Source: Borreliella andersonii (GTDB taxonomy: Bacteria; Spirochaetota; Spirochaetia; Borreliales; Borreliaceae). From it: 64,000 nt of DNA. Below, piece by piece: positions 50,263-59,665 of the stretch (position 1 is the first letter of the stretch; each line of letters starts with the position of its first letter). The position numbers were made by a program, and so were the translations under genes. The notes below the pieces were generated by a model. The model was not told where the DNA came from and made no database searches. It worked only from the letters and a program-made list of their open reading frames with translations. The DNA is taken from NCBI RefSeq assembly GCF_032595875.1, contig NZ_CP132457.1, positions 620,001 through 684,000 of the forward strand. Direction: 5' to 3'.

Positions 50263-51699
50263 ATGAAAGAAAAAAGTGTTTCTAATTTTGATATTGTAAT
50301 TTTTGGAGTTACTGGGAATTTGTCTAGAAAAAAGCTCATTCCTTCACTTTTTAATTTGTTTAAAAATAAATGTATTAGCAATTTTAGGGTTATTGGCTTT
50401 TCTCGTAAAATTTTTACAGATAAAGAATTTAGATTGTATATTAAAGATTCTTTATGGCAGGAAGAAACTGATTCGTTGATTGAGATTTTTTTAAATTTTT
50501 TTATTTATGTATTTGGTGATTTTAATGAAAAAGAGCCTTATAAAAATTTATTTAAATTTTTGGATAAAAATCGAGAAACGATATATTATCTTTCGACATC
50601 TCCTACATTTTATGGGCCTATAATTAATCATTTGAAAAAATATTTTTTAAGTGAAAGATTGACTTTATCAAAAATAGTTCTTGAGAAACCTTTTGGCTCT
50701 AGTCTTGAGACAGCAAAAAAATTAAATAGCTTGCTTTATTCTGCTTTTAAAGAAGATCAAATTTATAGAATAGATCACTATTTAGGTAAAGAAACGGTTC
50801 AAAATATTTTTACATTTAGATTTGGTAATTCTATTTTTGAAAATATTTGGAATAATCGTTATGTAGATTTTGTTCAGATTACGGTAGCAGAAGAATTAGG
50901 CCTTGGTGGAAGAGTGGAGTATTACGATTCTGTTGGAGCTTTGAAAGACATGGTTCAAAATCATATTTTACAATTGTTAAGCCTTGTTGCGATGGAGTCT
51001 CCTATTAAATTTGATTCTCAGTTTATTCATGATGAAAAAGTAAAAGTTTTAAAAAGTTTAAGGAAAATTAGCAAAGAAGATATTAAAAATTGCATTGTTA
51101 AGGGGCAATATATAGGTTCACAAGTTGAAGGGGTTTTTAAAAAAGGCTATAAAGATGAAACAGAGTTTTTGGGAAATTCAAATACCGAAACTTATTTGGC
51201 TATGAAAGTGTTTATTAATAATTGGCGTTGGTCTGGTGTTCCTTTTTATCTTAGAACTGGCAAAGGTCTTGCTAGGAAATTTTCAGAAATATATATTCAA
51301 TTTAAAAAACCAAGCTTTACTCTTTTTAACAATAGTGCTGTTGATTTTTCTAATGCTTTAATATTTAGGATTCAACCAAGAGATGGAATTGAAATTAAAT
51401 TCAATACTAAGAAACCCGGATATAATTATGAAATTCAAACTGCTAATATGGAGTTTTCATATTACGGGACATTTAAAAGATTATTTGATGAAGCTTATGA
51501 ACGTTTGTTGTTAGATGTTTTTTTAGGGGATGGTACTTTGTATGCGACAAGTGATGAGATTGAAAGTTCTTGGGAATTTGTTTCAGATATTGCAAATAAG
51601 TGGGCAGATATTGAAATTTGTAATTATTCTTATGGCTCTGAAGGACCAAAAGAGATAGACTTTATTTTAGAAAAAGATCATTTTTGGCGTAAAATTTAA
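50263..51699 (+). CDS. zwf: glucose-6-phosphate 1-dehydrogenase
   Basis: Zwf oxidises glucose 6-phosphate to 6-phosphogluconolactone and makes NADPH. The 478-residue length fits. The nucleotide-binding fingerprint FGVTGNLSRKKLIPSLF lies near the N-terminus, the active-site motif RIDHYLGKETVQN is intact, and EKPFGSSLETAKKLN is conserved. The ATG has no clear ribosome site; a TATAAT at 50231-50236 is the likely -10. It is divergent from pncB. In an organism without respiration, NADPH from here would support biosynthesis and oxidant defence. It matches BB0636. Confidence 0.96.
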   Translation: MKEKSVSNFDIVIFGVTGNLSRKKLIPSLFNLFKNKCISNFRVIGFSRKIFTDKEFRLYIKDSLWQEETDSLIEIFLNFFIYVFGDFNEKEPYKNLFKFLDKNRETIYYLSTSPTFYGPIINHLKKYFLSERLTLSKIVLEKPFGSSLETAKKLNSLLYSAFKEDQIYRIDHYLGKETVQNIFTFRFGNSIFENIWNNRYVDFVQITVAEELGLGGRVEYYDSVGALKDMVQNHILQLLSLVAMESPIKFDSQFIHDEKVKVLKSLRKISKEDIKNCIVKGQYIGSQVEGVFKKGYKDETEFLGNSNTETYLAMKVFINNWRWSGVPFYLRTGKGLARKFSEIYIQFKKPSFTLFNNSAVDFSNALIFRIQPRDGIEIKFNTKKPGYNYEIQTANMEFSYYGTFKRLFDEAYERLLLDVFLGDGTLYATSDEIESSWEFVSDIANKWADIEICNYSYGSEGPKEIDFILEKDHFWRKI

Positions 51700-51731
51700 T
51701 TTTCTAGTTTTTAAAAAGATATATTTTAAAT

Positions 51732-51760
51732 TGGACAAATTGATAAAATTTTTATATAAT
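51732..51760 (+). promoter_or_regulatory. promoter of the nhaC leader
   Basis: TGGACA (51732-51737, one mismatch to consensus), 17 bases and a perfect TATAAT (51755-51760). The predicted start near 51767 is almost 240 bases before the first nhaC codon, leaving a long leader. Confidence 0.7.
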
Positions 51761-51797
51761 TTATTCCTATTCCTTTTTAATGCTTGTTTTATTTATA

Positions 51798-51833
51798 ATG
51801 AGTGTCCTCAGGTTTGTATTTCTTGCGATTTAG
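51798..51833 (+). other. possible 11-codon leader ORF upstream of nhaC
   Basis: ATG at 51798 opens a short frame (MSVLRFVFLAI) that ends with TAG at 51831-51833, only 3 bases before a terminator hairpin. I see no Shine-Dalgarno. Position relative to the promoter and terminator resembles an attenuator peptide. Whether it is translated is unknown. Beyond the terminator, 51872-52005 holds a GCAAATT/AATTTGC dyad (51913-51919 and 51935-51941) and the nhaC ribosome site. Confidence 0.3.
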
Positions 51834-51835
51834 TA

Positions 51836-51871
51836 GTAAAACTTTTGGATAAGTTTTATCTTTCTTTTTAA
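51836..51871 (+). terminator. intrinsic terminator inside the nhaC leader
   Basis: TAAAACTT (51837-51844) pairs with AAGTTTTA (51851-51858), extended by a G-U pair, followed by the T-rich tract TCTTTCTTTTT. It lies about 70 bases after the predicted start, so it would yield a short RNA of ~100 bases unless read through. Confidence 0.6.
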
Positions 51872-52005
51872 ATAATTTAATAGAATTGAGGATTTTTGTT
51901 TTTGATTTGATTGCAAATTTATGCATCAATTGATAATTTGCGTTATCATTAAAAATTGTAAGTAATCTTTTTTATAAAAACAGTGCTTATATTTAAAGGA
52001 TGTAT

Positions 52006-53358
52006 ATGGAAAGTATTGAAGGAAGAGGGCAGCCAAATTTTTTTGGACTTATTCCTTTTTTTGTTTTTATTATTATCTATTTAGGCACGGGGATTTATTT
52101 AGGGGCTATTGGTGTGGAAATGGCTTTTTATCAACTGCCGGCTAGTGCTGCGATGTTTTTAGCTTCCGTTGTTTGTTTTTTGATATTTAAAGGAAAATTT
52201 TCCGATAAAATTCACATATTTATCAAAGGAGCTGCTCAGTACGATATTATATTGATGTGTCTTATTTTTATGCTTTCGGGAGCTTTCTCTTCTCTTTGCA
52301 AAGAAGTAGGCTGTGTTGAAGCTGTAGCAAATTTGGGAATTAAACATATTAATCCTAATTGGATTGTTTCTGGTATATTTTTTGTAACCTGCTTTCTCTC
52401 TTTTTCTACTGGTACTTCTGTTGGAGCTATTGTTGCAATTGCTCCTATTGCTTTTAATATTGCTGTTAAAAGTAGTATTAATCCGAATTTAATAGCAGCA
52501 GCTGTAATGTGTGGAGCAATGTTTGGAGATAATCTTTCTTTAATATCAGATACAACTATTGTTTCTAGTCGAACGCAAGGTAGTAACATCTTAGATGTTT
52601 TTATTAGTAGCAGTTTTTATGCTTTTCCATCCGCCATATTAACTTTTTTTTCTTTTTTCTTTCTTTCTGAAAATTTGCCCAGTACCATAAACTTTCTGCA
52701 TGAAGGTCCAATAGATTTGGTGAAAACTGTGCCTTATTTAATAATAATAATTTTTTCTTTAGCCGGAATGAATGTTTTTATAGTTCTTACTTTAGGTATT
52801 TTTTCTATATGTCTTATTAGTGTTTTGTATGGTAATTTATACTTTTTAGATGTAATGAAAAGCGTTAATAAGGGGTTTTTAAATATGGCAGATTTGATTT
52901 TTCTCTCAATTTTAACAGGGGGAGTTTCTTTTGTTGTGATTCACAATGGAGGTTTTAAATGGCTACTTGTTAAATTAAAATCTTTGATTAGAGGAAAAAG
53001 TTCAGCGGAATTTTCTATTGGGGTTTTTGTTTCAATAGTTGATGTTTTTCTTGCTAATAACACGATTGCCATACTTATTTGTGGCAAGGTAGCAAAAAAG
53101 ATAGCTTTTGAAAATAACATCAGCTTTCAAAGAAGTGCTTCTATTTTAGATATGTTCTCTTGTATTTTTCAAGGCATTATTCCTTATGGTGCTCAAATGA
53201 TTATTTTAGTGAGCTTTTCAAATGGACTTGTGTCGCCAATTAGTGTTTTGTCATTTTTAGTTTATTTTGGGTTTTTATTGTTATTTGTTATTTTATCTAT
53301 TTTGGGTCTTGATATGAAAAACTTTTTTTATTTTTTTAAAAAAAATAAAAATTTTTAA
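52006..53358 (+). CDS. nhaC: NhaC-type Na+/H+ antiporter, first copy
   Basis: This 450-residue polytopic membrane protein has about eleven hydrophobic segments and the NhaC family motif AMFGDNLSLISDTTIVSSRTQ near residue 170. SFSTGTSVGAIVAIAPIAF is also characteristic. Such proteins exchange Na+ for H+, setting sodium and pH balance. I chose the second ATG (52006): AAAGG is 6 bases upstream, whereas it abuts the ATG at 52000. A close paralogue follows 89 bases later. Amino-acid/H+ antiport has been proposed for some relatives. It matches BB0637. Confidence 0.9.
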   Translation: MESIEGRGQPNFFGLIPFFVFIIIYLGTGIYLGAIGVEMAFYQLPASAAMFLASVVCFLIFKGKFSDKIHIFIKGAAQYDIILMCLIFMLSGAFSSLCKEVGCVEAVANLGIKHINPNWIVSGIFFVTCFLSFSTGTSVGAIVAIAPIAFNIAVKSSINPNLIAAAVMCGAMFGDNLSLISDTTIVSSRTQGSNILDVFISSSFYAFPSAILTFFSFFFLSENLPSTINFLHEGPIDLVKTVPYLIIIIFSLAGMNVFIVLTLGIFSICLISVLYGNLYFLDVMKSVNKGFLNMADLIFLSILTGGVSFVVIHNGGFKWLLVKLKSLIRGKSSAEFSIGVFVSIVDVFLANNTIAILICGKVAKKIAFENNISFQRSASILDMFSCIFQGIIPYGAQMIILVSFSNGLVSPISVLSFLVYFGFLLLFVILSILGLDMKNFFYFFKKNKNF

Positions 53359-53447
53359 AATTTTTAGATTGATATTGTTTAATTTTTTTTATTTTATTTC
53401 GAATAAATTGTTCTTAATTATTTTATATGGATTTAGGAGGTTTGAAA

Positions 53448-54836
53448 TTGGAAAAAGATTTGAAATTAAAAAGAGAAACCAATGTAGTTCCAAATTTTTG
53501 GGGACTTATGCCTTTTTTTCTTTTTATAGGGATTTATATTGGTACAGGACTTGTTCTTTATTTTAATGGCGTAGAAAAGGCATTTTATCAAATGCCTCCC
53601 GTAGTCGCTATGTTTATTGCTGTTGTTTTGACATTTATTATTTTTAGGGGATCTTTTTTAGCAAAAATGAATAAATTCATTGAGGGGTGTGCTCAGCAAG
53701 ATGTTATTTTTATATCTTTAATATTTATGTTATCCGGTGCTTTTTCTGCTGTTTGTAAAGAAATAGGAAGTGTTGAAGCTGTAGTAAATATTGGTCTTAA
53801 ATATGTTCCATTGAATTTGATAGTATGTGGCATTTTTTTAATTACTCTTTTTTTGTCTTTTTCTACAGGAAGTTTTATGGGGACCGTTGTTGCTGTTGCA
53901 CCTATTGCTTTGGAGCTCGCAGATAGGATAAATATCCCTCTTCCATTAATTGCTGGTTCTATTCTTAGCGCTGGTGCATTTGGGGACAATATGTCTTTAA
54001 TATCAGATACCCCTATTATTTCAAGTCATACTCAAAAGGTTAATGTTGTTGATATTTTCAAAAATGGAGCTTTTTATACGTTTCCAGCAGCAATTTTAGC
54101 AAGCATTGCTTTTGCATTTTTAGGTTCTTATTACTGCAAGACCGATAGTTTTATTATTGAGCCTGGTGAGATAAATTTTTTTAAAATTATTCCATATGTT
54201 TTTGTTATGGTTATTGCAATTTCAGGTTTTGATGTATTTTTAGCCTTGTTTTTAGGAATTGTTGTTGCTGGTATTATTGGAATTTATTATTCAGATGTTA
54301 CTTTTTTGCTGCTGGCTAAAAAAATCAATGAAGGATTTTTAGGCTTAGGGGAAATGTTTATTCTTGTTATTTTTACAGGTGGAATTTCTTATATGACGAT
54401 TAAGTATGGAGGGTTTGATTGGTTGCTCTTAAAATTGCAAAAAATGTCAAAATCTAAAAGAACTTCGGAATTTGTCATTGTTGTTTTGGTTGGCATTTTG
54501 ACCATGTTTCTTGCGAATAATGGACTTGCTATTTTAATGAGTGGTTCTGTTGTAAGATCAATAACTAAGGACAATAATTTAAACTCAAAGCGTATTGCGG
54601 CTTTACTTTGTATGTCTTCATGCTTTTTTTTAAGTATTTTGCCCCATAGTATGCATGTGATAGCTCTTATAGATTTTACAAAAGGTAAACTTTCTCCTTT
54701 TGACATTTTTCCATTTTTAATTTATCAAGGTTTTTTGGTTTTATTGATTGTTTTATCTATAATTGGACTTGATATAAAATTAGTATTTAAATTTTTTTCA
54801 AAAATAGTTGTAAAAATTAAAAGCTTTAAATTATAA
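53448..54836 (+). CDS. nhaC: NhaC-type Na+/H+ antiporter, second copy
   Basis: This 462-residue paralogue of the preceding gene has the same motif pattern (GAFGDNMSLISDTPIISSHTQ and SFSTGSFMGTVVAVAPIA). It carries one visible change, SDTP for SDTT. The start is TTG at 53448, 7 bases after a perfect AGGAGG; an ATG 7 codons earlier precedes that site and is less likely. The tandem arrangement points to local duplication followed by divergence, perhaps to different ions or pH ranges. It converges on potD with a 31-base gap. It matches BB0638. Confidence 0.9.
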   Translation: MEKDLKLKRETNVVPNFWGLMPFFLFIGIYIGTGLVLYFNGVEKAFYQMPPVVAMFIAVVLTFIIFRGSFLAKMNKFIEGCAQQDVIFISLIFMLSGAFSAVCKEIGSVEAVVNIGLKYVPLNLIVCGIFLITLFLSFSTGSFMGTVVAVAPIALELADRINIPLPLIAGSILSAGAFGDNMSLISDTPIISSHTQKVNVVDIFKNGAFYTFPAAILASIAFAFLGSYYCKTDSFIIEPGEINFFKIIPYVFVMVIAISGFDVFLALFLGIVVAGIIGIYYSDVTFLLLAKKINEGFLGLGEMFILVIFTGGISYMTIKYGGFDWLLLKLQKMSKSKRTSEFVIVVLVGILTMFLANNGLAILMSGSVVRSITKDNNLNSKRIAALLCMSSCFFLSILPHSMHVIALIDFTKGKLSPFDIFPFLIYQGFLVLLIVLSIIGLDIKLVFKFFSKIVVKIKSFKL

Positions 54837-54867
54837 AAGTTTTTAAATTTTTTTTGAATTTAAATAT

Positions 54868-55914
54868 TCAAGAAGATAGATTTAAGTATATTTTAAGGAT
54901 TTCTTCTTTTATTTTTTTGGGTATTTTTTTAAAAATTTCAAATTTAGAAAAATCTTTTGGTAAAAATTTTTCTTCTAAATATAAGTTCATTTCGGGATTA
55001 TTTTTTGCCTCTTCTTCTATTCTTTTTATTACGTTTTTGTTTGGAGAATTATATCTAGTTTCTTTGAAATTTTTATAAGATGGTTCATTTTCGTATAAAA
55101 AGTTTATGAATTTGTAAGCCAAGTTTTTATTTGGAGCATCAATAGGAATTACAAATGCATCTATCCATAGATTGGTGTTTTCCGGTGCATAAAAATCTAA
55201 GTTTTTGTCTTTTAGCATAGCGTTTTGTGCTTCTCCGCTCCATGTGAGTTGAATAGATGCTTCTCCATTTAGCATTAATGATTTTGCAGGCACATCTGAG
55301 AAATATCCGATTAATAGTGAATTTTGGATTTTTAAAAGTTTTCCAGCTTCTTTAATTTTATCTGTATCATGTTCATTTATTGAGTATCCAAGTTTTTTTA
55401 AAGCAACTCCAATATTGTCTTTAGGAGAATCTAGCATTGTAATCTCTTTTTTATATTTTTTATTAAATAAAATGTCAAAACCTTGCATGTCATTTAAATC
55501 TATTTTAGTTTTATTGTAAAGTATTCCCATTAATCCCCAGTAGGCTGGCACTGAATAAAGGTTGCCAGGATCATGTTCCAAGTTTGTAAGATTTTGAGCA
55601 ATATTTTTTGTTACATTTGGCAATTTTGAGTAATCTAATTTTTCAATTTTGCCTTCATCGATTAATTCTTGGATTAAATATTCTGATGGGACTATTATAT
55701 CGTAGTAATTTTTTGTGTTGTTAAATTTAGCCATCATTTCTTCATTATTGTGAAAGATTTCATAATTAATTTTTATGTCGTTTTCCTTTTCAAATTGATC
55801 TAATAAAGTTTCGTCAATATATTCTGCCCAATTAAATACGTTTAAAGTTATTGTGTCTTTGTTGGTGCAAGTAAAAGTTGTAAGAATTGCTATTAATATA
55901 AAAATTTTTTTCAT
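54868..55914 (-). CDS. potD: spermidine/putrescine ABC transporter, substrate-binding protein
   Basis: PotD captures polyamines outside the inner membrane for PotABC. The 348-residue protein has an N-terminal export signal (KKIFILIAILTTFTC) with a Cys at residue 16 that may be lipidated, although Thr at -1 is not a classical lipobox. The mature start TITLNVFNWAEYID and YDIIVPSEYLIQELI are typical PotD/PotF. WSGEAQNAM and WIDAFVIPIDAPN complete the ligand site region. I chose the ATG at 55914, 5 bases after AAAGGAG. It is the last gene of potABCD. It matches BB0639. Confidence 0.94.
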   Translation of the reverse strand: MKKIFILIAILTTFTCTNKDTITLNVFNWAEYIDETLLDQFEKENDIKINYEIFHNNEEMMAKFNNTKNYYDIIVPSEYLIQELIDEGKIEKLDYSKLPNVTKNIAQNLTNLEHDPGNLYSVPAYWGLMGILYNKTKIDLNDMQGFDILFNKKYKKEITMLDSPKDNIGVALKKLGYSINEHDTDKIKEAGKLLKIQNSLLIGYFSDVPAKSLMLNGEASIQLTWSGEAQNAMLKDKNLDFYAPENTNLWIDAFVIPIDAPNKNLAYKFINFLYENEPSYKNFKETRYNSPNKNVIKRIEEEAKNNPEMNLYLEEKFLPKDFSKFEIFKKIPKKIKEEILKIYLNLSS

Positions 55915-55933
55915 AAGTGCTCCTTTTTTCATT

Positions 55934-56725
55934 TTAAAGCTCAGCATCTGTTGTTAATTTTTTAATTCCTATAAATTTATTAATAATAAACAAAAGGCTC
56001 AATATTGTAAAAAACAATATGGCAGAAATAGCATTTATTACGGGTTTGATGCCCCTTTTTGTTAGCGAGTTTATTAAGATAGATAAATTATTAAATCCCT
56101 GCCCAGTGGTGAAAAATGATATCAAAAAATCATCTATTGATAATGTGAAGGCAATAAGAGCCCCAGTTGCTATGCTTCCAATGATTTCTGGATAAATTAT
56201 ATTTAAGAATATTTGAATTTCTGAGGCTCCAAGATCTTTGGCAGCATCAATAATATTGTTAGGAAGAGAATATAATTTGGGCAAAATTATTATTACTACG
56301 TATGGTGTTGAAAAAATTATATGTGATATTAACATTGTGGAAAATCCCAATTGCATTTTTATTGCAGAATAAAATGCCATTAAGCTTATTCCTGTTACAA
56401 TGTCTGGATTAATTATTGTTATTTTATTTGCCGATAATAGTATTGTTTTTAATTTTTTGTTTTCTGATTTATAAATTGCATAAGCACCAATAATTCCAAT
56501 AACAACAGAGGTCAAAGATGAGATTATAGCTATTAAAATGGTGTTAAATATTGCTGATTTGATTTGACTTGAGGCAAAAATTTCTTTATACCATTTCAGA
56601 CTAAAGCCTTGCCATATAAACCCACTGTCACCAGAGTTAAAAGAATAAATTATTAAGATTATTATTGGAAGGTAAATAAAGCTGAGTATTAGAAATAAGA
56701 AAATGTTTTTAAAGACCCTAAACAT
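55934..56725 (-). CDS. potC: spermidine/putrescine ABC transporter, permease PotC
   Basis: This is a 263-residue inner-membrane permease with six hydrophobic segments. The cytoplasmic coupling loop that docks on PotA is visible as AAKDLGASEIQIFLNIIYPEI (EAA motif). The N-terminal YSFNSGDSGFIWQGFSLKWY is typical of PotC/PotI. It lies 3 bases after potB and 20 before potD, in the usual order potA-potB-potC-potD. It matches BB0640. Confidence 0.93.
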   Translation of the reverse strand: MFRVFKNIFLFLILSFIYLPIIILIIYSFNSGDSGFIWQGFSLKWYKEIFASSQIKSAIFNTILIAIISSLTSVVIGIIGAYAIYKSENKKLKTILLSANKITIINPDIVTGISLMAFYSAIKMQLGFSTMLISHIIFSTPYVVIIILPKLYSLPNNIIDAAKDLGASEIQIFLNIIYPEIIGSIATGALIAFTLSIDDFLISFFTTGQGFNNLSILINSLTKRGIKPVINAISAILFFTILSLLFIINKFIGIKKLTTDAEL

Positions 56726-56728
56726 ATG

Positions 56729-57538
56729 TTATTCTCCATTATTTTTTCGCATTAACTTTATTATTATTAAATTAAAAAGTAATATTACTAACATTAAAAT
56801 AAATGAAATTGCAGCCCCAGTATTCCAGTCCTCTATAAAGAGAAACTGTTTGCTTATTAGATTTCCTATTAAAATTTGTTTAGAGCCTCCCAGCAAATCT
56901 GAAATAATAAATACCGTAATTGAAGGAATAAATACCATAATGATTCCTGTTGCCAGGTAGGAGAGCGTTAGAGGTATTTTTACATAAAGTAATATTTGCC
57001 ACATTCTTGCTCCAAGATCTTGCGCTGCTTCAATGTATTCTGGCTTAATTTTTAAAAGTCCTGTATATATTGGCAAGATCATAAAAGGCAAAAAATTGTA
57101 TACCATGCCTATTGTAACAGCCTGTTCGTTATAAAGAAGATCTAAAGCTCCAATTCCGATTTTTTCAAATAAGTTGTTGATGAATCCGTTTTTCCCAAGT
57201 ATTCTCATCCAGGCATAAGTTCTAAGCAATGTATTTATCCACATGGGAAGTATTATCATGATTATTAATTTGTTTTGAGCGCTTTTTTTTGATAATGAAA
57301 TTAGCCAGGCGGCAGGATAGCCTATTAAAATGCAAAAAATTGTTGCTATTGTGGCGAGCTTTAAACTTCTTGAAAAGATACTAAGATAACTTGGATTTAA
57401 AAGCTCAATAAAATTATAGATGGTAAATTCGTTTTTTTCATTTAGAAATCCGAGCAATACTATTATTAATAAGGGAAGAATACTAAATGTTAATAGGAAT
57501 ATGGAGTATATGATTAATATCAGTTTTTTCACAACCAT
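56729..57538 (-). CDS. potB: spermidine/putrescine ABC transporter, permease PotB
   Basis: This is a 269-residue permease with six membrane segments and an EAA coupling loop (AAQDLGARMWQILLYVKIPL). The segment WINTLLRTYAWMRILGKNGFIN is a PotB/PotH signature. Its ATG overlaps the potA stop by one base (TAATG), so the two are translationally coupled. PotB and PotC form the heterodimeric channel. It matches BB0641. Confidence 0.93.
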   Translation of the reverse strand: MVVKKLILIIYSIFLLTFSILPLLIIVLLGFLNEKNEFTIYNFIELLNPSYLSIFSRSLKLATIATIFCILIGYPAAWLISLSKKSAQNKLIIMIILPMWINTLLRTYAWMRILGKNGFINNLFEKIGIGALDLLYNEQAVTIGMVYNFLPFMILPIYTGLLKIKPEYIEAAQDLGARMWQILLYVKIPLTLSYLATGIIMVFIPSITVFIISDLLGGSKQILIGNLISKQFLFIEDWNTGAAISFILMLVILLFNLIIIKLMRKNNGE

Positions 57539-58581
57539 TATTCCTTGTGCATAACATGAATATCATCAGGCTCTAAGAATATATCAACCTCTTCTCCAAC
57601 TTTTGTAAGTCTTGTGCTTTGAACTATCCAATTTGTCTTTTGAATTTCTAGGGTCATTTCGTAATGAACTCCTTGGAAAATTGCCGATGTTATAGTTCCA
57701 CTTAAATGTCCTTTTCCTTTTGGAAGTAGTTTTACATCTTCTGGGCGTATTACAAGGTCAACTGCTTCTTCAGCTTCAAATCCCTTGTCAAGGCATTCAA
57801 ATTCATGGCCAAGCAAACTTACAACCAGCTCCTTTTTATATGTTCCATCAAAAATATTACTTTCTCCGATAAAATCGGCTACAAATTTTGTTTTAGGTTC
57901 ATTGTAAATTTCTTCAGGAGTTCCTACCTGTAAAATTACTCCTTCATTCATTACGACAATTCTATCACTCATTGTTAATGCTTCCTCTTGATCATGAGTA
58001 ACATATATGAATGTGATTCCAAGTTGGCGCTGTATTTTTTTTAATTCTTTTTGCATTTCTTGGCGCATTTTTAAATCAAGCGCAGAAAGTGGTTCATCTA
58101 GCAATAAAAGCTTGGGTTCCATTACTATTGCTCTTGCTATTGCAACTCTTTGTTTTTGCCCCCCTGATAGTTCGTTAATATTTCTGTATGCATATTTTGG
58201 CATTCCTATTAATGAAAGAGATGTTTTTACTTTTTCTTTGATTATATCTTTTGGCGTTTTTTTCATTCTAAGTCCAAATGAAATATTGTCAAAAACATTC
58301 ATATGCGGGAAAAGCGCATAATTTTGAAATACAGTATTAATTTCTCTTTTGTTTGGGATAGTTTTAGATATTTCTTTGGAAAGGAAATAAATTTCTCCAT
58401 TTTTTTGATTTAAAAAACCACCCAATATTTTTATTAATGTTGTTTTTCCACATCCGGATGGACCTAGTAATGTAATAAATTCATTTTTTTTAATTTTTAA
58501 ATTTATGCTGTCTAAAGTTTTGCTTCCATTGTTATCATAATAATGACTTAAATTTTTAATCTCTAGGATATAATTATCCAA
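57538..58581 (-). CDS. potA: spermidine/putrescine ABC transporter, ATP-binding protein
   Basis: PotA is the ATPase that powers polyamine import. The 347-residue protein has Walker [11 protein letters not shown], the ABC signature [14 protein letters not shown], Walker [13 protein letters not shown] and the switch His in [10 protein letters not shown], followed by a TOBE-type C-terminal domain (~265-347, [13 protein letters not shown]). The start is TTG at 58581, 10 bases after GGAGG. It is the first gene of the operon, with a clear promoter upstream. It matches BB0642. Confidence 0.95.
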   Translation of the reverse strand: MDNYILEIKNLSHYYDNNGSKTLDSINLKIKKNEFITLLGPSGCGKTTLIKILGGFLNQKNGEIYFLSKEISKTIPNKREINTVFQNYALFPHMNVFDNISFGLRMKKTPKDIIKEKVKTSLSLIGMPKYAYRNINELSGGQKQRVAIARAIVMEPKLLLLDEPLSALDLKMRQEMQKELKKIQRQLGITFIYVTHDQEEALTMSDRIVVMNEGVILQVGTPEEIYNEPKTKFVADFIGESNIFDGTYKKELVVSLLGHEFECLDKGFEAEEAVDLVIRPEDVKLLPKGKGHLSGTITSAIFQGVHYEMTLEIQKTNWIVQSTRLTKVGEEVDIFLEPDDIHVMHKE

Positions 58582-58622
58582 TTAATTCCAACCTCCTTAT
58601 GGCTGTATTAATACAAGTCAAG

Positions 58623-58651
58623 ATTATACTTAATATTATTATTTATGTAAA
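58623..58651 (-). promoter_or_regulatory. promoter of the potABCD operon
   Basis: On the minus strand TTTACA (plus 58646-58651), exactly 17 bases and TATAAT (plus 58623-58628). It lies in the gap between rbgA and potA and gives a leader of about 35 bases. Confidence 0.75.
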
Positions 58652-58658
58652 TGCTTTT

Positions 58659-59498
58659 TTAAAAGGCATTATAATTCTTGTCAAGAATTATTTTACCAAA
58701 TTTACCTTCTCTGAATTCTTTGATTAATATTTTTGATGCTTTTTCAAGGTTAAGCTCATTTTTTTTGCCGATTAATTTTCTTGCTTTTGCAAAACTTTGC
58801 AGAATATCAAGTGAATTTTTATAATATATTTCGTATTTTTTTAGTAAAATATTTTTATTATTTTGATCCATTATTTCAAGTAAATACAATGCAAGATCTA
58901 TATTATCTACTATTTCATTTTTGATCATATCCAATATTGCAAGTTTTTTTGCAATCGATTGGTCTACTAGATTATGCCATAAAACTCCTGGCATGTCAAA
59001 AAGATTGATTTCTTTATTTATTTTAACTATTTGTATATTTCTAGTATATCCAGGTTTATTAGCAACTTTTGTGCTCTTTTTACCGGATAATAGATTTATT
59101 ATTGAAGATTTTCCAACATTTGGAACTCCAATAATCAAAACTTTTATTTTTTCTTTATAATTTTTTATATTTTTAACAACGGCCAATTTTTTAATAATTT
59201 CTATTATTTGCTTACGCATTCCTTTTCTGTAAATATTGCTTATTATTACAGTATTGCCAAGATTTTCAAAATATTTTTTCCATTTTATAATTTCATTTAT
59301 TTGAGCAATATCAGATTTGTGTAAAAGAATTATTTTAGCTTGATTTTTAATAATTTTTTCAGTTAATGGATTTTTACTGCTAAATGGAGCTCTGGCATCA
59401 AGTATTTCTAGCACAATATTAGCTTTTTGCAAATTATTCTTTATCAGATCCAAGGCCCTTTTCATGTGTCCAGGAAACCAGTTGATTTTATTTTCCAT
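58659..59498 (-). CDS. rbgA: ribosome-biogenesis GTPase (RbgA/YlqF family)
   Basis: This is a 279-residue circularly permuted GTPase that acts in late 50S subunit assembly in Bacillus. The family opener INWFPGHMKRAL is present. G motifs appear in permuted order: G4-like LLHKSD, then G1 GVPNVGKSSIINLL and G3 DMPGVLW. The C-terminal ~80 residues are helical and basic (RNA-binding). The gene is read alone, downstream of no partner, and is divergent from nanE. It matches BB0643. In B31 it was annotated only as a GTP-binding protein. Confidence 0.92.
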   Translation of the reverse strand: MENKINWFPGHMKRALDLIKNNLQKANIVLEILDARAPFSSKNPLTEKIIKNQAKIILLHKSDIAQINEIIKWKKYFENLGNTVIISNIYRKGMRKQIIEIIKKLAVVKNIKNYKEKIKVLIIGVPNVGKSSIINLLSGKKSTKVANKPGYTRNIQIVKINKEINLFDMPGVLWHNLVDQSIAKKLAILDMIKNEIVDNIDLALYLLEIMDQNNKNILLKKYEIYYKNSLDILQSFAKARKLIGKKNELNLEKASKILIKEFREGKFGKIILDKNYNAF

Positions 59499-59567
59499 GC
59501 CTAAATTATAGCTTAATGTGTATTGAATAATGAATTGTTTTTGTTTTTAGTTGCAAGTTTGTGTTAG

Positions 59568-59601
59568 TTTTCTTTAAAAGAATTGTTTTTTTTAAAGAAA
59601 A
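59568..59601. repeat. 12-bp inverted repeat in the rbgA/nanE divergent gap
   Basis: TTTTCTTTAAAA (59568-59579) and TTTTAAAGAAAA (59590-59601) form a perfect dyad directly upstream of a TATAAT (59604-59609) that could be the nanE -10. It overlaps the expected -35 position, so it may be an operator. The rest of the 167-base gap is AT-rich with no other feature. Confidence 0.4.
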
Positions 59602-59665
59602 AATATAATCTTTATTTAAGTTTTTATTTTTTTTTAAAAAAATAAATTTTATAGGAGGTTTTATT

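Noticed and set aside
51761-51871. 4.5S RNA, tmRNA, 6S RNA or a known sodium riboswitch in the nhaC leader
   Set aside because: None of their conserved cores could be recognised, and the transcript to the terminator is only ~100 bases. It is kept as an unclassified leader or small RNA.
52006-54836. Tandem nhaC genes as a recent duplication or assembly artefact
   Set aside because: The two proteins differ at many positions, so the duplication is old. Both have their own ribosome sites.
54842-54864. TTTAAATT/AATTTAAA hairpin between nhaC and potD as a terminator
   Set aside because: The stem is pure A/T and only 8 bp. It is too weak to call.
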